Positions 9,272 to 18,257 of a stretch of DNA of 64,000 bases are shown in pieces (within the stretch, counting starts at the first letter, position 1; each line of letters begins with the position of its first letter). Under the pieces are notes generated by a model. That model ran no database searches. It was given only the letters and a program-made list of their open reading frames with translations, and was not told the origin of the DNA. Where the stretch lies: the NCBI RefSeq assembly GCF_016905445.1, contig NZ_JAFEXF010000005.1, positions 62,001-126,000 of the forward strand. The letters are read 5' to 3'. The translations under genes were made by a program, and so were the position numbers. The DNA comes from Streptomyces sp. G44. GTDB taxonomy: Bacteria; Actinomycetota; Actinomycetes; Streptomycetales; Streptomycetaceae.

Positions 9272-9638
9272 CCCCACTCCATGCGGGCAGCCGGAGCCTG
9301 GCACCGCAAGGCCCTACCGGCCCGTGTTGCCCAAAGGGCTCACCATCGCGGGGGAGCGGTGCCCCGTAGCCCAGGCGATAGGCCGCGGCGGCACCGTTGT
9401 GGCATCGGCGGACTCCGCGATGGCCCAGGGCTAGGCCGAGTACGAAGATATGAGGCGGGCGAGAGGTCAGCCGTACCAGAGGCCCCGTGGCCGCGGAAGC
9501 TCTCGGCGCCTCCGGCATGGTGCAGTGGGCTGGCGCCGATACATACGCCAGGCCGCATCGTCGGTATGACCACTCGCGCGGGTGACACCCCGCTCGAACC
9601 GCCCCGGGAGGCGGGCGGACCCCGGTATCAACAGGGGC
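9272..9638. other. intergenic region before the first secreted nuclease
   Basis: No gene is credible here. The last 60-80 bases (from about 9565) match the region just upstream of the second nuclease copy (49885-49952), showing that the duplication includes the promoter side. Homology to the other copy is lost further left, so the operon 7202-9271 appears inserted between the two halves of the module. Confidence 0.55.
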
Positions 9639-10310
9639 GTGATCACCACCTGCATGCGCGCGGCCCTGGCCGCAGCCTTCCTCGCCCTGCCCCTCACCAC
9701 GATGTCCCCGGCTTCGGCCGCCGACGCCGACCTGGTCGCGCTTCCGATGACGCTGAAGCAGGCGGTCGCCGCTCTCCCGACGGCCGCGGAGTCACGTGAG
9801 GGATACCAGCGCTCCCGCTTCCAGCATTGGACCGACGAGGACCGCGACGGGTGCAATACCCGCGAAGAGGTCCTCATCGCCGAGTCCCGCACCGCCCCGA
9901 CCATCGCAGCGGGCTGCAAGGTCACCGCAGGCCAATGGCACTCCTACTACGACGGTGAGACCCTCACCCAGCCCCGCGGCCTGGACATCGACCACATGGT
10001 GCCCCTCGCCGAAGCCTGGGACTCCGGCGCCAGCACCTGGAGCGCCGAACGCCGCAAGGCCTACGCCAACGACCTCGGCGACGAACGCTCGCTGGTAGCG
10101 GTGACCGCGCGCAGCAATCGCTCGAAGTCGGATCAGGACCCGGCCGAATGGCAGCCGCCGCTCGCCGATGCCCGCTGTACCTACACCACTCACTGGGTGG
10201 CAACCAAGCTCCGCTGGGGCCTGTCCGTCGACCAAGCTGAACGACAGGCTCTGCGGGAGTTGGCCGCCGGGTGCGGGCAGGAGACGGTGGAGTACGAACC
10301 CGCCGGCTGA
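9639..10310 (+). CDS. secreted HNH-type nuclease (GmrSD C-terminal/DUF1524-like), copy 1
   Basis: 223 residues from the GTG at 9639 (an ATG at 9654 is also possible). A signal peptide (MRAALAAAFLALPLTTMSPASA) precedes a compact nuclease domain with IDHMVPLAEAWDSGASTW and VAVTARSNRSKSDQDPAEW, the DHxVPL and NxxK motifs of DUF1524-type HNH enzymes that bind one metal and cut DNA. Two cysteine pairs (DGCNTRE, AGCKV, ARCTYTT, AAGCGQE) fit an exported disulphide protein. It is nearly identical to 49953-50624. It may serve nutrient scavenging or attack on neighbours. Confidence 0.85.
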   Translation: MITTCMRAALAAAFLALPLTTMSPASAADADLVALPMTLKQAVAALPTAAESREGYQRSRFQHWTDEDRDGCNTREEVLIAESRTAPTIAAGCKVTAGQWHSYYDGETLTQPRGLDIDHMVPLAEAWDSGASTWSAERRKAYANDLGDERSLVAVTARSNRSKSDQDPAEWQPPLADARCTYTTHWVATKLRWGLSVDQAERQALRELAAGCGQETVEYEPAG

Positions 10311-10678
10311 GCCTGGCCCCCGTTCCGGTGTCTGTCGGGAGGGGGCGCCCGGCGTGATCCCAGGCCGGCTCCGGCCTGGGTGCCGCAGTGAGCAGGTCGA
10401 TTGAGACGTCAATTGCCCCTCGGCCACGGCGGACTTGATGGTTCCCGGACACTCTGCCGCCAGTGCGGGGTGCACAGGGTGCAACTGCCGTGGTGGGACA
10501 AGTGGTTGCCGAACGTTTCAGGCCGCCTCGCCCCGAGCGTGGAGAGGGGCCGATTCCCTCTCGTGTAGTACGTGCGTTCGAGGGAATCGCGGCGTGTCTC
10601 AAGGCGGCTGTGTGTCAGGTTGTGGGCCTCTCGTGACCACTGGGGTCTGCGAGATGTGTCTTCCTGTGGGGGGAAGTC
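10311..10678. promoter_or_regulatory. intergenic region with a perfect inverted repeat upstream of the RHS gene
   Basis: No gene is credible. A 10-bp perfect inverted repeat (CGATTCCCTC at 10551-10560 and GAGGGAATCG at 10580-10589) with a 19-base spacer lies about 90 bases before the RHS start. It could be an operator or a 5' UTR stem. A GGGGGGAAG site lies just before the TTG start. Confidence 0.45.
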
Positions 10679-13600
10679 TTGACGCAACGCACCATGGGTG
10701 CGCGTGTTTCGCGTGCCCGGAAAAGAACCAGCTACGCCACCGCCGCCGCTCTGGCGGCCGGCGCCCTGACGCTGTCCCTGCTGCCGGCCGCAGGGACTGC
10801 CGCGGCCGATGAGCCGGGCTCGCCGTGGGGCAAGGACGCCCCGTCGTTCACGATGCCCGACGTGAAGGTCGGCACCAATAAACCTGTCGCGCCGCAGGCC
10901 GAACGCAAGCCCTCGCCCGAGGTGGCGGCCTGGCGCGCGCAGCAGAAGAAGCGCGCCAAGGGTGATGCGGCCCGCTCGGTCCAGGAGATCCCGGCCCATG
11001 TGCCCGAGGGCCAGGGTGACGTGCCGTGGCACAAGATAAGCGACTTCGCGATCACGGACGCGCTGACGGCCCGGATCAACTTCTCCACCGGCAACCTGAT
11101 GCTGACCGCCACCGACTTCTCCATCGCGGGCGTCGGCCAGCAGCTCACTCTGGCGCGCACCTACAACTCCCTTGAGGCGCCGTGGGGCAAGGTGTCCCAG
11201 CGCTGGTGGCAGCAGTACGAGCGCTACCTCCAGGTCCTCAACGACGAAGTCGTCCTGTACGACGCCTCCGGCGACACCCTGCGCTTCAAGAAGGCCGCGG
11301 ACGGCACCTTCACCACCCCCAAGGGCTACTCCAAGGAGCTGAAGAAGAACACCGACGGCACCTACACCGTCACCAACTGGAAGTCGCACACCAAGGACAC
11401 CTACAACGAGCACGGCACACTGACCAAGGTCACGGACAAGAACAAGGGCACCATCACCGTCACCCAGCACGACAAGGGCGACGAACACAAGGGCTTCAAG
11501 CTCACCGAGACCCGCTCCGGCCGCTGGATCGACCTGCTCAAGACCGACCCCTCGCAGTGGCAGGCCAAGGACAACTCCAGCCGCACCGCCGTCTTCGACC
11601 TCGACCCCGACGGCAACCTCCACAAGACCACCGACGCCGAAGGCAAGACCACCACCTTCGGCTACGACACCTCCAACCGCCTGACCAAAATCACCACAGC
11701 CGAGGGCCGCGTCACCGTCTTCACCTACGACGACGCCAACCGCGTCACCTCCATGCTGCGCGCCACCGAGCTCAACGGCTCCGGCCACACCGGCCCCACC
11801 TGGACCTACGCCTACAGCGCGGACTCGCCGACGGCCGCGGGCACGACGACCGTTACGGATCCGGAAAAGCACGCGACGAAGTACAAGCACGACGGCGACG
11901 GCCAGGTCACCGAGGTCACTGACGCACTCGACCGGAACCGGAAGACGAAATTCGACGCGAACCATAACGTCGACACGGCCACCGACGCGATGGGCACCGG
12001 CACCACCGGCGGCAACGTCACCGACTACACCTTCAACACCCGCAACAACCTGGAGTCGGTGAAGTCGCCGACCGGTGGGAAGTCGGTCACCAACTGGCAG
12101 ACGATCGCCGGCGGAGACAAGCCCAAGGACTCCACCAACGCCGACGGTGAGAAGACCTCCGTCACCTACGACACGGTCGGCAACACCAAGTCGGTCGCGC
12201 AGACCGGCACCGGCGGCGGCAGCGTCTCGTACACCTACAACCCCGCCACCCCCGACTGCGGCGGCTTCGAGGGCCAGCGGTGTGCGGCCGAGACGAAGAT
12301 GTCGGCGACGAAGACGGTCAAGACGTCCTTCACCTACGACAGCAAGGGCAACCTCACCAAGGCCGCCCCGCCCAAGCCGCTGGGGGAGACCACCTTCACC
12401 TACGACAGTCTCGGCCGCACGGAGACCTTGACCGACGGCCGGGGCGTCAAGAAGGTCTTCACCTACGACAACCTCGACCGGATCAAGACCGTCTCCACGC
12501 CCAACGGAACGGTCCGCTACTGGTACGACGGTGACGGCAACCTGCGCCAGCGCGACGACTCCACCGGCTCCATCGCGTACAAGTTCGACCCGCTCCAGCG
12601 CGAGACCGTCCGCACCCTGCAGGACGGATCGCAGACCCTGCTCGCCTACACCCCGGCGGGCAACGTCGACTTCTACCAGGACCCGGCCGGCAAGGTCGAC
12701 TACACCTGGAACGAGGTCAACAAGCTCAAGGAGCTCAAGGACCCGCAGGGCCGGATGATAACGTACAAGTACAACCGCAACGATGTTCGTACTGAGAGCG
12801 CCTACCCCGGCGGCACCGTGCAGACGGTCGACGTCGACAACTCCAGCCGCCCTAAGAAGATCACGGCTAAGTCCGGCAAGGGCACCCTGGTCGACCTCGC
12901 CTACACCTACGGCTATGGCACCGACGCCGCGACCGACGGCGACAAGATCCGCACCCTGACCGACGCCGTGGCGGGCACGAAGATTAGCTATACCTACGAC
13001 GGCGCTGGACGCTTCTCCTACGCGGAGGAGAAAAAGGGCTCCACGCTCAACTCCTCCTGGCAGTACTGCTACGACCTCGCGGGCAACCTCACCAGCCAGG
13101 GCGTGGAGAAGGGCTGCCCGCGCGGCACGACGTACACCGTCAATGACGCCCAGCAGATCACCGGCAAGAACGGCTCCACCACCAACTGGTCCTACGACCT
13201 CGAGGGCAACGAGACCGCCGGCGCCTCCACCCCAGAGGGCACCCGGACCGGCGAGAAGTGGTCGGACCACAGCCAACTCACCTCGCTGACCGTGGGCGGC
13301 AAGACGTACACGGGCCAGTACGGCTCCACCGACCAGAGCGAACGCATCAAGCTCGGCGACACCTACTTCCACAACGGCCCCCTGGGCCTGTCCGCCACCT
13401 CCACCGGCGGTGTGGACACCAGCTTCAACCGTGAACCCGGGGGCACACTCAACTCCATGACCCGGGACGGGAAGACGTACTTCTACCTCACCGACGCAAT
13501 CGGCTCCGTCGTGGCGCTCGCGGACGAGTCCGGTACGAAGGTCAACTCCTACTCCTACAGTCCCCGCGGAGTCACCCGGGCAGCCACCGGCGAAAAAATC

Positions 13601-13972
13601 GCACAGCCCTACCAGTTCGCTGGCGGCTACCAGGACCCGACCGGCCTGTACCACTACTCCGCCCGTTACTACGATCCCAACATCGGCCGCTTCACCCAGC
13701 CCGACCCCTCCGGCCAGGAACAGAACCCCTACCTGTATGCGGCAGGTGACCCTGTCAACAACATCGATCCCACAGGTCTTTGGCCTGAGTTCGTGAAAGC
13801 ATCGGCCCGCTTCATCAAAGACAAGGGGCCCCGATTCCTGGGCAGGGCCTCAAGCGTGGCACCGGCCGGGTGTTATGCAAAGAAGGCGTGGGAAGACACC
13901 GATAACTCGCTCAAGGATGAAGCAAAGGACCTGAACAGTTGCTTCAACCCGTACGCGTGGGCGACTGAGTGA
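10679..13972 (+). CDS. secreted RHS/YD-repeat protein with short variable C-terminal tip
   Basis: 1097 residues from TTG 10679 (ATG 10694 possible). An Arg-rich n-region and TAAALAAGALTLSLLPAAGTAAA form a signal peptide. Residues 130-960 hold many YD/RHS repeats (TFGYDTSNRLTKITTAEGRVTVFTYD-type), which fold into a beta cocoon. The conserved core end RYYDPNIGRFTQPDP and NPYLYAAGDPVNNIDPTG sits about 65 residues before the C terminus. The tip after DPTG has two cysteines and no nuclease motif I recognise. In RHS systems this tip is a toxin and the next gene its immunity protein. A small membrane gene follows 13 bases later. Confidence 0.9.
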   Translation: MTQRTMGARVSRARKRTSYATAAALAAGALTLSLLPAAGTAAADEPGSPWGKDAPSFTMPDVKVGTNKPVAPQAERKPSPEVAAWRAQQKKRAKGDAARSVQEIPAHVPEGQGDVPWHKISDFAITDALTARINFSTGNLMLTATDFSIAGVGQQLTLARTYNSLEAPWGKVSQRWWQQYERYLQVLNDEVVLYDASGDTLRFKKAADGTFTTPKGYSKELKKNTDGTYTVTNWKSHTKDTYNEHGTLTKVTDKNKGTITVTQHDKGDEHKGFKLTETRSGRWIDLLKTDPSQWQAKDNSSRTAVFDLDPDGNLHKTTDAEGKTTTFGYDTSNRLTKITTAEGRVTVFTYDDANRVTSMLRATELNGSGHTGPTWTYAYSADSPTAAGTTTVTDPEKHATKYKHDGDGQVTEVTDALDRNRKTKFDANHNVDTATDAMGTGTTGGNVTDYTFNTRNNLESVKSPTGGKSVTNWQTIAGGDKPKDSTNADGEKTSVTYDTVGNTKSVAQTGTGGGSVSYTYNPATPDCGGFEGQRCAAETKMSATKTVKTSFTYDSKGNLTKAAPPKPLGETTFTYDSLGRTETLTDGRGVKKVFTYDNLDRIKTVSTPNGTVRYWYDGDGNLRQRDDSTGSIAYKFDPLQRETVRTLQDGSQTLLAYTPAGNVDFYQDPAGKVDYTWNEVNKLKELKDPQGRMITYKYNRNDVRTESAYPGGTVQTVDVDNSSRPKKITAKSGKGTLVDLAYTYGYGTDAATDGDKIRTLTDAVAGTKISYTYDGAGRFSYAEEKKGSTLNSSWQYCYDLAGNLTSQGVEKGCPRGTTYTVNDAQQITGKNGSTTNWSYDLEGNETAGASTPEGTRTGEKWSDHSQLTSLTVGGKTYTGQYGSTDQSERIKLGDTYFHNGPLGLSATSTGGVDTSFNREPGGTLNSMTRDGKTYFYLTDAIGSVVALADESGTKVNSYSYSPRGVTRAATGEKIAQPYQFAGGYQDPTGLYHYSARYYDPNIGRFTQPDPSGQEQNPYLYAAGDPVNNIDPTGLWPEFVKASARFIKDKGPRFLGRASSVAPAGCYAKKAWEDTDNSLKDEAKDLNSCFNPYAWATE

Positions 13973-13985
13973 GAGGAAAAGAATA

Positions 13986-14204
13986 GTGAGCCCGGAAAAG
14001 TATGCCAACGGCGCTAAAAGCGCTTTATGGCTTACCTTTTCACTCGCGGTTATGTTGAACCTGGCAGAAGCGCTGTGGCACCCGCCTGGCAATGCGTGGC
14101 TTGCCGTACGCGTCATCGTGTCAGTGCTCTTCACCGCTGCCCTGATCGCATGCATTGGGCTCTGGATGGTTCGGCATCGGCAACGCGAAACAAGGACAAA
14201 GTAG
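13986..14204 (+). CDS. small two-helix membrane protein, candidate immunity partner of the RHS tip
   Basis: 72 residues from a GTG at 13986, preceded by GAGAGGAAAAG, 13 bases after the RHS stop. Two hydrophobic segments (SALWLTFSLAVMLNLAEALW and LAVRVIVSVLFTAALIACIGLW) end in a basic tail RHRQRETRTK. A gene directly after an RHS toxin tip is normally its immunity protein, and a membrane protein would suit a membrane-acting toxin. A strong hairpin lies 3 bases after the stop, closing the two-gene unit. Confidence 0.6.
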   Translation: MSPEKYANGAKSALWLTFSLAVMLNLAEALWHPPGNAWLAVRVIVSVLFTAALIACIGLWMVRHRQRETRTK

Positions 14205-14206
14205 AC

Positions 14207-14240
14207 GAGGGCCCCGACCGGACATCTGGTCGGGGCCCTC
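14207..14240 (+). terminator. 13-bp perfect hairpin after the RHS operon
   Basis: GAGGGCCCCGACC at 14207-14219 pairs perfectly with 14228-14240 across an 8-base loop. There is no T run, which is common for Streptomyces terminators. Confidence 0.7.
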
Positions 14241-14435
14241 GCGCTTCCGGGGTCAGTTGCTGGCGCGCACGTGTTCCTGCAGGGCTTGGACCAGGCCTGC
14301 ATCACTGACCGCGCCACTCATCTCCTGGCGCCCGGAGTCGCGATCGCAGTAATCCGCTACAGGCACTGCAAGCACGTTAGACCGAGACGGGTGGGGCCCC
14401 GCAGGCCGCACACAGCAGTGACAGAGGCGGTGCAG

Positions 14436-14565
14436 GTGAATATGGGGCTAACCATGGCTCGCGGCGTCTATGAGGTCAGCAGTACGACCGACCTTGTGGT
14501 GCTCATCGTTCTTGCCATGTGATCTTGGTCGGCATGGTGTGGTGGGCACGGCATCGCCGCAACTA
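14436..14565 (+). pseudogene. possible decayed small membrane protein
   Basis: A frame from GTG 14436 reads into TTDLVVLIVLAM and stops at TGA 14520-14522. In the -1 frame the hydrophobic stretch continues as VILVGMVWWARHRRN to a TAG at 14563-14565. Joined, this would be one 43-residue single-helix membrane protein resembling the basic-tailed partner at 13986. It lies between two strong hairpins, so it is a separate small unit. The remaining bases of 14241-14708 hold nothing else credible. Confidence 0.3.
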
Positions 14566-14599
14566 GGTCATCAGCCCCCACACCTCACCTCCCGGCAGC

Positions 14600-14640
14600 G
14601 ACAGGGCCCCCGACCAGAGCATCTGGTCGGGGGCCCTGTC
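14600..14640 (+). terminator. 19-bp perfect hairpin
   Basis: GACAGGGCCCCCGACCAGA at 14600-14618 pairs with 14622-14640 over a 3-base loop. It can end transcription from either side, separating the small membrane units from the Ku fragment that points left from 15040. Confidence 0.75.
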
Positions 14641-14708
14641 GCATCGCCGCCCCGCCTGGGTCTCTGCGGGCGGAGGCGTCCGGCGTATCCCCCTGGCGGA
14701 TCTACCCC

Positions 14709-15040
14709 CTAAGCGCCGCGCTTCTTGGCCGTGGTCTTCCTCGCCGGAGCCTTCTTCGCGCTCCCCTTCGGCTTCATCTCGTGCACGGTCGCGTGCTCGC
14801 CCTCACCGCGGCTTTCCTGGGCGCGCTGCACCGACTGCTCCAGGGCGGCCATCAGGTCGACGACCTTCCCGGCCGGCTCCTCCTCTGTCGCCCGTGGGGG
14901 TTTCTTGCCGTCGGCCTTGGCGTGGACGACCTCCTCCAGGGCCGCGGTGTACCGGTCGGTGGCCCACTCCTGGCCGACGATGTCATCGACGGTCATGGAG
15001 TCGATGAGGAGGACGGCCCGCTTGATCTCCTCGTCGGCGC
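14709..15040 (-). pseudogene. ku: 3' fragment of a bacterial Ku gene
   Basis: Reading leftwards, the frame runs from EEIKRAVLLIDSMTVDDIVGQEWATDRYTAALEEVVHAKADG to a Lys/Ala-rich tail KKAPARKTTAKKRGA. This is the C-terminal third of Ku and closely matches residues about 195-304 of the intact Ku at 52162-53076. The first two thirds, including the DNA-ring core, are missing. Homology ends at about 15040, exactly where a Tn3-family transposase fragment on the other strand begins, so an element insertion or recombination removed the 5' part. Confidence 0.9.
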
Positions 15041-15041
15041 G

Positions 15042-15890
15042 ACGTGGCTCAACATGATCAACGACCAGGCGGCGGGGCTGGGTGGGAAGGTGGTGGCCGG
15101 CACCCCGCGCGACTCCCTGTATGTGCTCGACGTCCTCTACGACCGCGATGGCGGCCGCCGTCCGGAGATGATCGTCACCGACACCGCGAGCTACAGCGAC
15201 ATTGTCTTCGGCCTGCTCACCCTGGCTGGGTTCGCCTACGCCCCGCAGCTCGCGGACCTGCCCGATCAGAAGATGTGGCGCGTCGATCGTACGGCCGACT
15301 ACGGCGCCTTCCAGGACGCGGCCCGCGGCCGGATCGACCTCGCCCGCATCGAGCGGCACTGGGAGGACATCCTGCGGATCATCGGCTCCATCCACACCGG
15401 AGCCGTCCGCGCCTACGACGTCATCCGGATGCTCTCCCGCGACGGACGCCCCACGCCGCTGGGCGACGCGATCGCCCACTACGGGCGGATCGCGAAGACC
15501 CTGCACATCCTGCGCCTGGCCGATGAGCCCGGCTACCGGCGGCAGATCAAGGTGCAGGCCAACCTCCAGGAGGGCCGCCACGCACTGGCCCGGAAGATCT
15601 TCCACGGCCGGGCCGGGCAGCTCTACCAGCGCTACCAGGAAGGTATGGAGGACCAGATCGGCGCCCTGGGCCTGGTCCTGAACGCGCTCGTGCTGTTCAA
15701 CACCCGCTACATGGACGCCGCCGTGAACCAGCTGCGCGCGGACGGTATCGAGGTCCGCGAGGAGGACGTGGCCCGGCTCTCCCCGTTCGTGCGCCACCAC
15801 ATCAACGTGCTGGGCCGGTACTCCTTCCAGCTCCCCGACCTGCCCGGCGGAATGCGGCCCCTCCGTGCCCCGGACGCTGTCGACGACTAG
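15042..15890 (+). pseudogene. 3' fragment of a Tn3-family transposase (tnpA)
   Basis: The frame starts without its own start codon at TWLNMINDQAAGLGGKVVAGTPRDSLYVLD and runs 282 codons to RPLRAPDAVDD. It contains the DDE-domain landmarks MIVTDTASYSD, FAYAPQLADLPDQKMW, RIERHWEDILRIIGSIHTG and LNALVLFNTRYMDAA. A full TnpA has about 1000 residues, so only the last 28 percent remains. An N-terminal Tn3 transposase fragment lies far away at 55134-55920 on the other strand. The left junction coincides with the end of the Ku fragment. Confidence 0.9.
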
Positions 15891-15945
15891 CGAGACGCGG
15901 CGGGCGCGTCTGGCCGCGCCCGCCGCTCGCACCGTCCTGGGAACT

Positions 15946-17166
15946 CTATGCGTTGGCCGCCTGGACGCGGACGGCTCGGGCGCGGACCACGAAGGGCCGG
16001 GAGAAGACGGTGATGGCGATGGAGACGGCGGCCACAAAGGTGATGGCCGTGCCAGCAGTGAAGTGCTGGGCAATGCCGCCAGCGATCGCGGCTCCGATAC
16101 CTTGCCACGTCATCCGGCCGGCGGACTCAACTCCCTGGACCTGGCCACGGACTGGATCAGGGGTCAGCTCCAGAAGCTGCTCCTGGAGCGGCAGGGTGGC
16201 AGCGAATCCGGCACTGGCGATGAACACCGCGGCGGTCGCCACCAGCAGGGGCGGGTGGACGGCGAACAGCAGGTAGGGGGCGGCGAGCAGCAGTCGCAGG
16301 GCGAATGCGTAGCGGCGCCGCTGCTCGGCGGTGAACAGCCGCCCGACCGCAAGGTCACCGAGGAGCATGCCTGCCGATCCGGCGGCCAGGAAGACGCCGG
16401 CGTGATGGGGGGCGTAGGAGATGAACAGGGCCTCGCAGCCAACGATCAGGCCATTGGGGACCCACAGGTTCAGCAACAGTGCGCGTTGGCCGGAGTGGGA
16501 GAAGAGCTCGATGTTCGTCGTCCAGGTCTGGCGCAGTCCAGGGCGCCGGGTCAGACTGATCGAGCGTTCCCGGACCGTCACGGCCACAATGATCAATCCA
16601 CCGCCGGTCAGGGCGGTCGCGACGGCGAAGACCTCCTGCGGGCTCAGGTACCGCAGCAGTACGGCGCCGATGGCGTAGCCGAGGATGGCCATGCCTCCCG
16701 AGGTGATGTTCATCAGCGAACGTGCCAGTGCATAGGCGGAGGTCGGCACTACCTCGGCGAGCAGCCCCATCCGTGTGCCCGTTCCCAGGGACTGGAAGAA
16801 CCCCAGTACAAGGAGCAGACCGAACCGGGCGGCGAGCGGCAGCCCTGGAACCGCCTGTGCGGCAACACCTACGAGCGAGACGCGCTGGAGCGCGACAAGG
16901 GTCCGGCGAGGACGGCTTCCGTCCGCGACCGACATCAGCGTCAGCGCACCGAGTACCGTCGCGAAGGTGGCGCCGTACATGCTCACAGCGGTGGGGAACG
17001 GGGACTTGGTCTGCTGGTTGACCAGCGTGCCGAGCGCGAAGCCCGACAAGGTGCTCGCGGCGACCGTCAGCGTGAAGCTGGCGTACAGGCCGACGAATTC
17101 ACGGTTGCGGAGCAGGTGACGGTAGGTGGTTGGAGGTGTGCCGGAGGCAGATGTGTCAGAAGGCAT
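15946..17166 (-). CDS. MFS transporter
   Basis: 406 residues from ATG 17166 (MPSDTSAS). Twelve hydrophobic segments alternate with short loops. It begins with YRHLLRNREFVGLYASFTLTVAASTLSGFALG and has the loop-2 motif MSVADGSRPRRTLVALQRV, related to the MFS motif A. The C terminus is basic. It is predicted to be a drug or metabolite exporter in the inner membrane. Its mRNA leader has a strong hairpin that buries the ribosome binding site (see 17165-17226). It does not belong to the RiPP operon. Confidence 0.85.
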   Translation of the reverse strand: MPSDTSASGTPPTTYRHLLRNREFVGLYASFTLTVAASTLSGFALGTLVNQQTKSPFPTAVSMYGATFATVLGALTLMSVADGSRPRRTLVALQRVSLVGVAAQAVPGLPLAARFGLLLVLGFFQSLGTGTRMGLLAEVVPTSAYALARSLMNITSGGMAILGYAIGAVLLRYLSPQEVFAVATALTGGGLIIVAVTVRERSISLTRRPGLRQTWTTNIELFSHSGQRALLLNLWVPNGLIVGCEALFISYAPHHAGVFLAAGSAGMLLGDLAVGRLFTAEQRRRYAFALRLLLAAPYLLFAVHPPLLVATAAVFIASAGFAATLPLQEQLLELTPDPVRGQVQGVESAGRMTWQGIGAAIAGGIAQHFTAGTAITFVAAVSIAITVFSRPFVVRARAVRVQAANA

Positions 17167-17226
17167 GAAAAAAGCCTTCGCGCGCACCCCAACCTGGGGC
17201 GCCGAAGGCCGACTTGTGGATTATAG
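17165..17226 (-). promoter_or_regulatory. promoter and RBS-sequestering hairpin of the MFS gene
   Basis: On the minus strand a perfect -10 hexamer TATAAT lies at 17226-17221. From about 17208 the leader forms a hairpin: GCCTTC at the left arm and GAAGGC at the right, with inner CCCC/GGGG pairs around AGGTT. The right arm contains the GAAGG ribosome binding site and runs into TTTTTT directly before ATG 17166. The same structure could end transcription or block translation until an inducer relieves it, as known for leaders of resistance genes. No leader peptide fits in the short 5' UTR. Confidence 0.6.
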
Positions 17227-17311
17227 CAAGTGCCCCAGTCCCACCACGGCCCGCATCGGACCGGGGGAGACGCGGACGTGGATACGCACCCGTCTCGGCA
17301 GCACCGCACAT

Positions 17312-18040
17312 TCACCGGCGGCTGTCGCCAGGTGCGAGCAGACTGGTCAACTCCGAGATCGCCTCGGGGGACGGCTTGAAGTAGCGGCGGACGTTCTCCG
17401 CCTTCTTGTGCCTCGACTTCGCCATCAGCATCAGCAGGGAGGCGCCCTGCTCGCCCAGGTGGGTCAGGGCGGAATGACGGTACTCGTGCAGGTCCCAGCC
17501 CGTCCCCGGCCCACGCACGGCGGTGTGCTCGTCGAGCAGGGCGCGGGCCTGGCCATAGGAGAGGCGGGCCAGGCCGGTGTCCGGGCACACGTCGCGCGGG
17601 CTGACCACCTTCCCCGGGCCTGGGCGGCGATGGGTGACGAACACCGGCCCGCGGATACGGCCGCGCAGCAGCCGGGGCAGGAGACGGGCGTTGCCAGCGT
17701 CCCAGTAGACGGTCTCCAGCACGAAGTCCTCGCGCGCCTGACCGCGGCGGCGGGCCTTGCTGCGGGCGCCCTTGGCCTTCACCGGGCAGCGGCGGGCGGC
17801 GAGGTCCAGGTCCTCGATGTTCACACCGAGGATCTCCTCCGCGCGGGCGGCGGTCTCGTAGAGCATCCGCCACAGCGTCTTCTCCCGCAGGTGGACCTCG
17901 CGGCGGGCGATGAGCCGGTCCACGGCCATCTTCGATCGGGCCGAGGTCTCGGAGTCCGGCACCGCCAGCCGCTTCGTCCAGGCCGGGACCGCCGGGCCGT
18001 CGTAGCCGTACGACTCGCACCAGCCCAGCCAGGAGAGCAC
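17312..18040 (-). pseudogene. tyrosine recombinase/integrase, N-terminally truncated
   Basis: 242 codons with the catalytic signature of tyrosine recombinases: [18 protein letters not shown] (first Arg box), [14 protein letters not shown] (HxxR box) and [14 protein letters not shown] (Tyr). Homology-like sequence ([24 protein letters not shown]) extends upstream to about 18095, where an in-frame TAG stops it, so 60-80 residues of the N-terminal arm-binding domain are gone. The break coincides with a short element bounded by 9-bp inverted repeats. The catalytic domain looks whole but activity is doubtful. Confidence 0.8.
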
Positions 18041-18102
18041 TGCCGCCCGGCGGGCGTTCCAGGTGTTGACCGCCGCAGTGCCCCACAGCAGTTCCAGTGC
18101 CT

Positions 18103-18192
18103 ACGGATAACAGGGCCGCTTCACGTACGGCCCGGAGAAACGTCACCGCAGGTGACGAACCAAGCTCCCGCAGATAATAGGGCGTTATCCGT
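18103..18192. repeat. 90-bp element with 9-bp terminal inverted repeats (MITE-like)
   Basis: ACGGATAAC at 18103-18111 is inverted as GTTATCCGT at 18184-18192. The interior has a small hairpin GTCACC-GCA-GGTGAC (18142-18156) and no coding capacity. It lies at the point where the integrase loses its N terminus. No target duplication is obvious, so the transposon reading is tentative. Confidence 0.35.
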
Positions 18193-18257
18193 GGAACAAC
18201 TTCAGACCGGTCCCACCGCCGGCGCCCTGTCAGCCGCCCACCAGGGCCGACGAACGC

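Noticed and set aside
10409..13654. Very long minus-strand open frame of 1081 codons opposite the RHS gene
   Set aside because: It is Val/Gly/Leu-rich with no domain signatures and mirrors the codon bias of the RHS gene, which has clear YD repeats on the plus strand.
14271..14522. An 83-codon plus-strand gene between the two hairpins
   Set aside because: The first 55 codons have no coding features. Only the last part resembles a small membrane protein, listed as a low-confidence pseudogene.
15865..17226. Plus-strand 453-codon frame opposite the MFS gene
   Set aside because: It is low-complexity Gly/Gln/Arg. The minus strand encodes twelve clear membrane helices.
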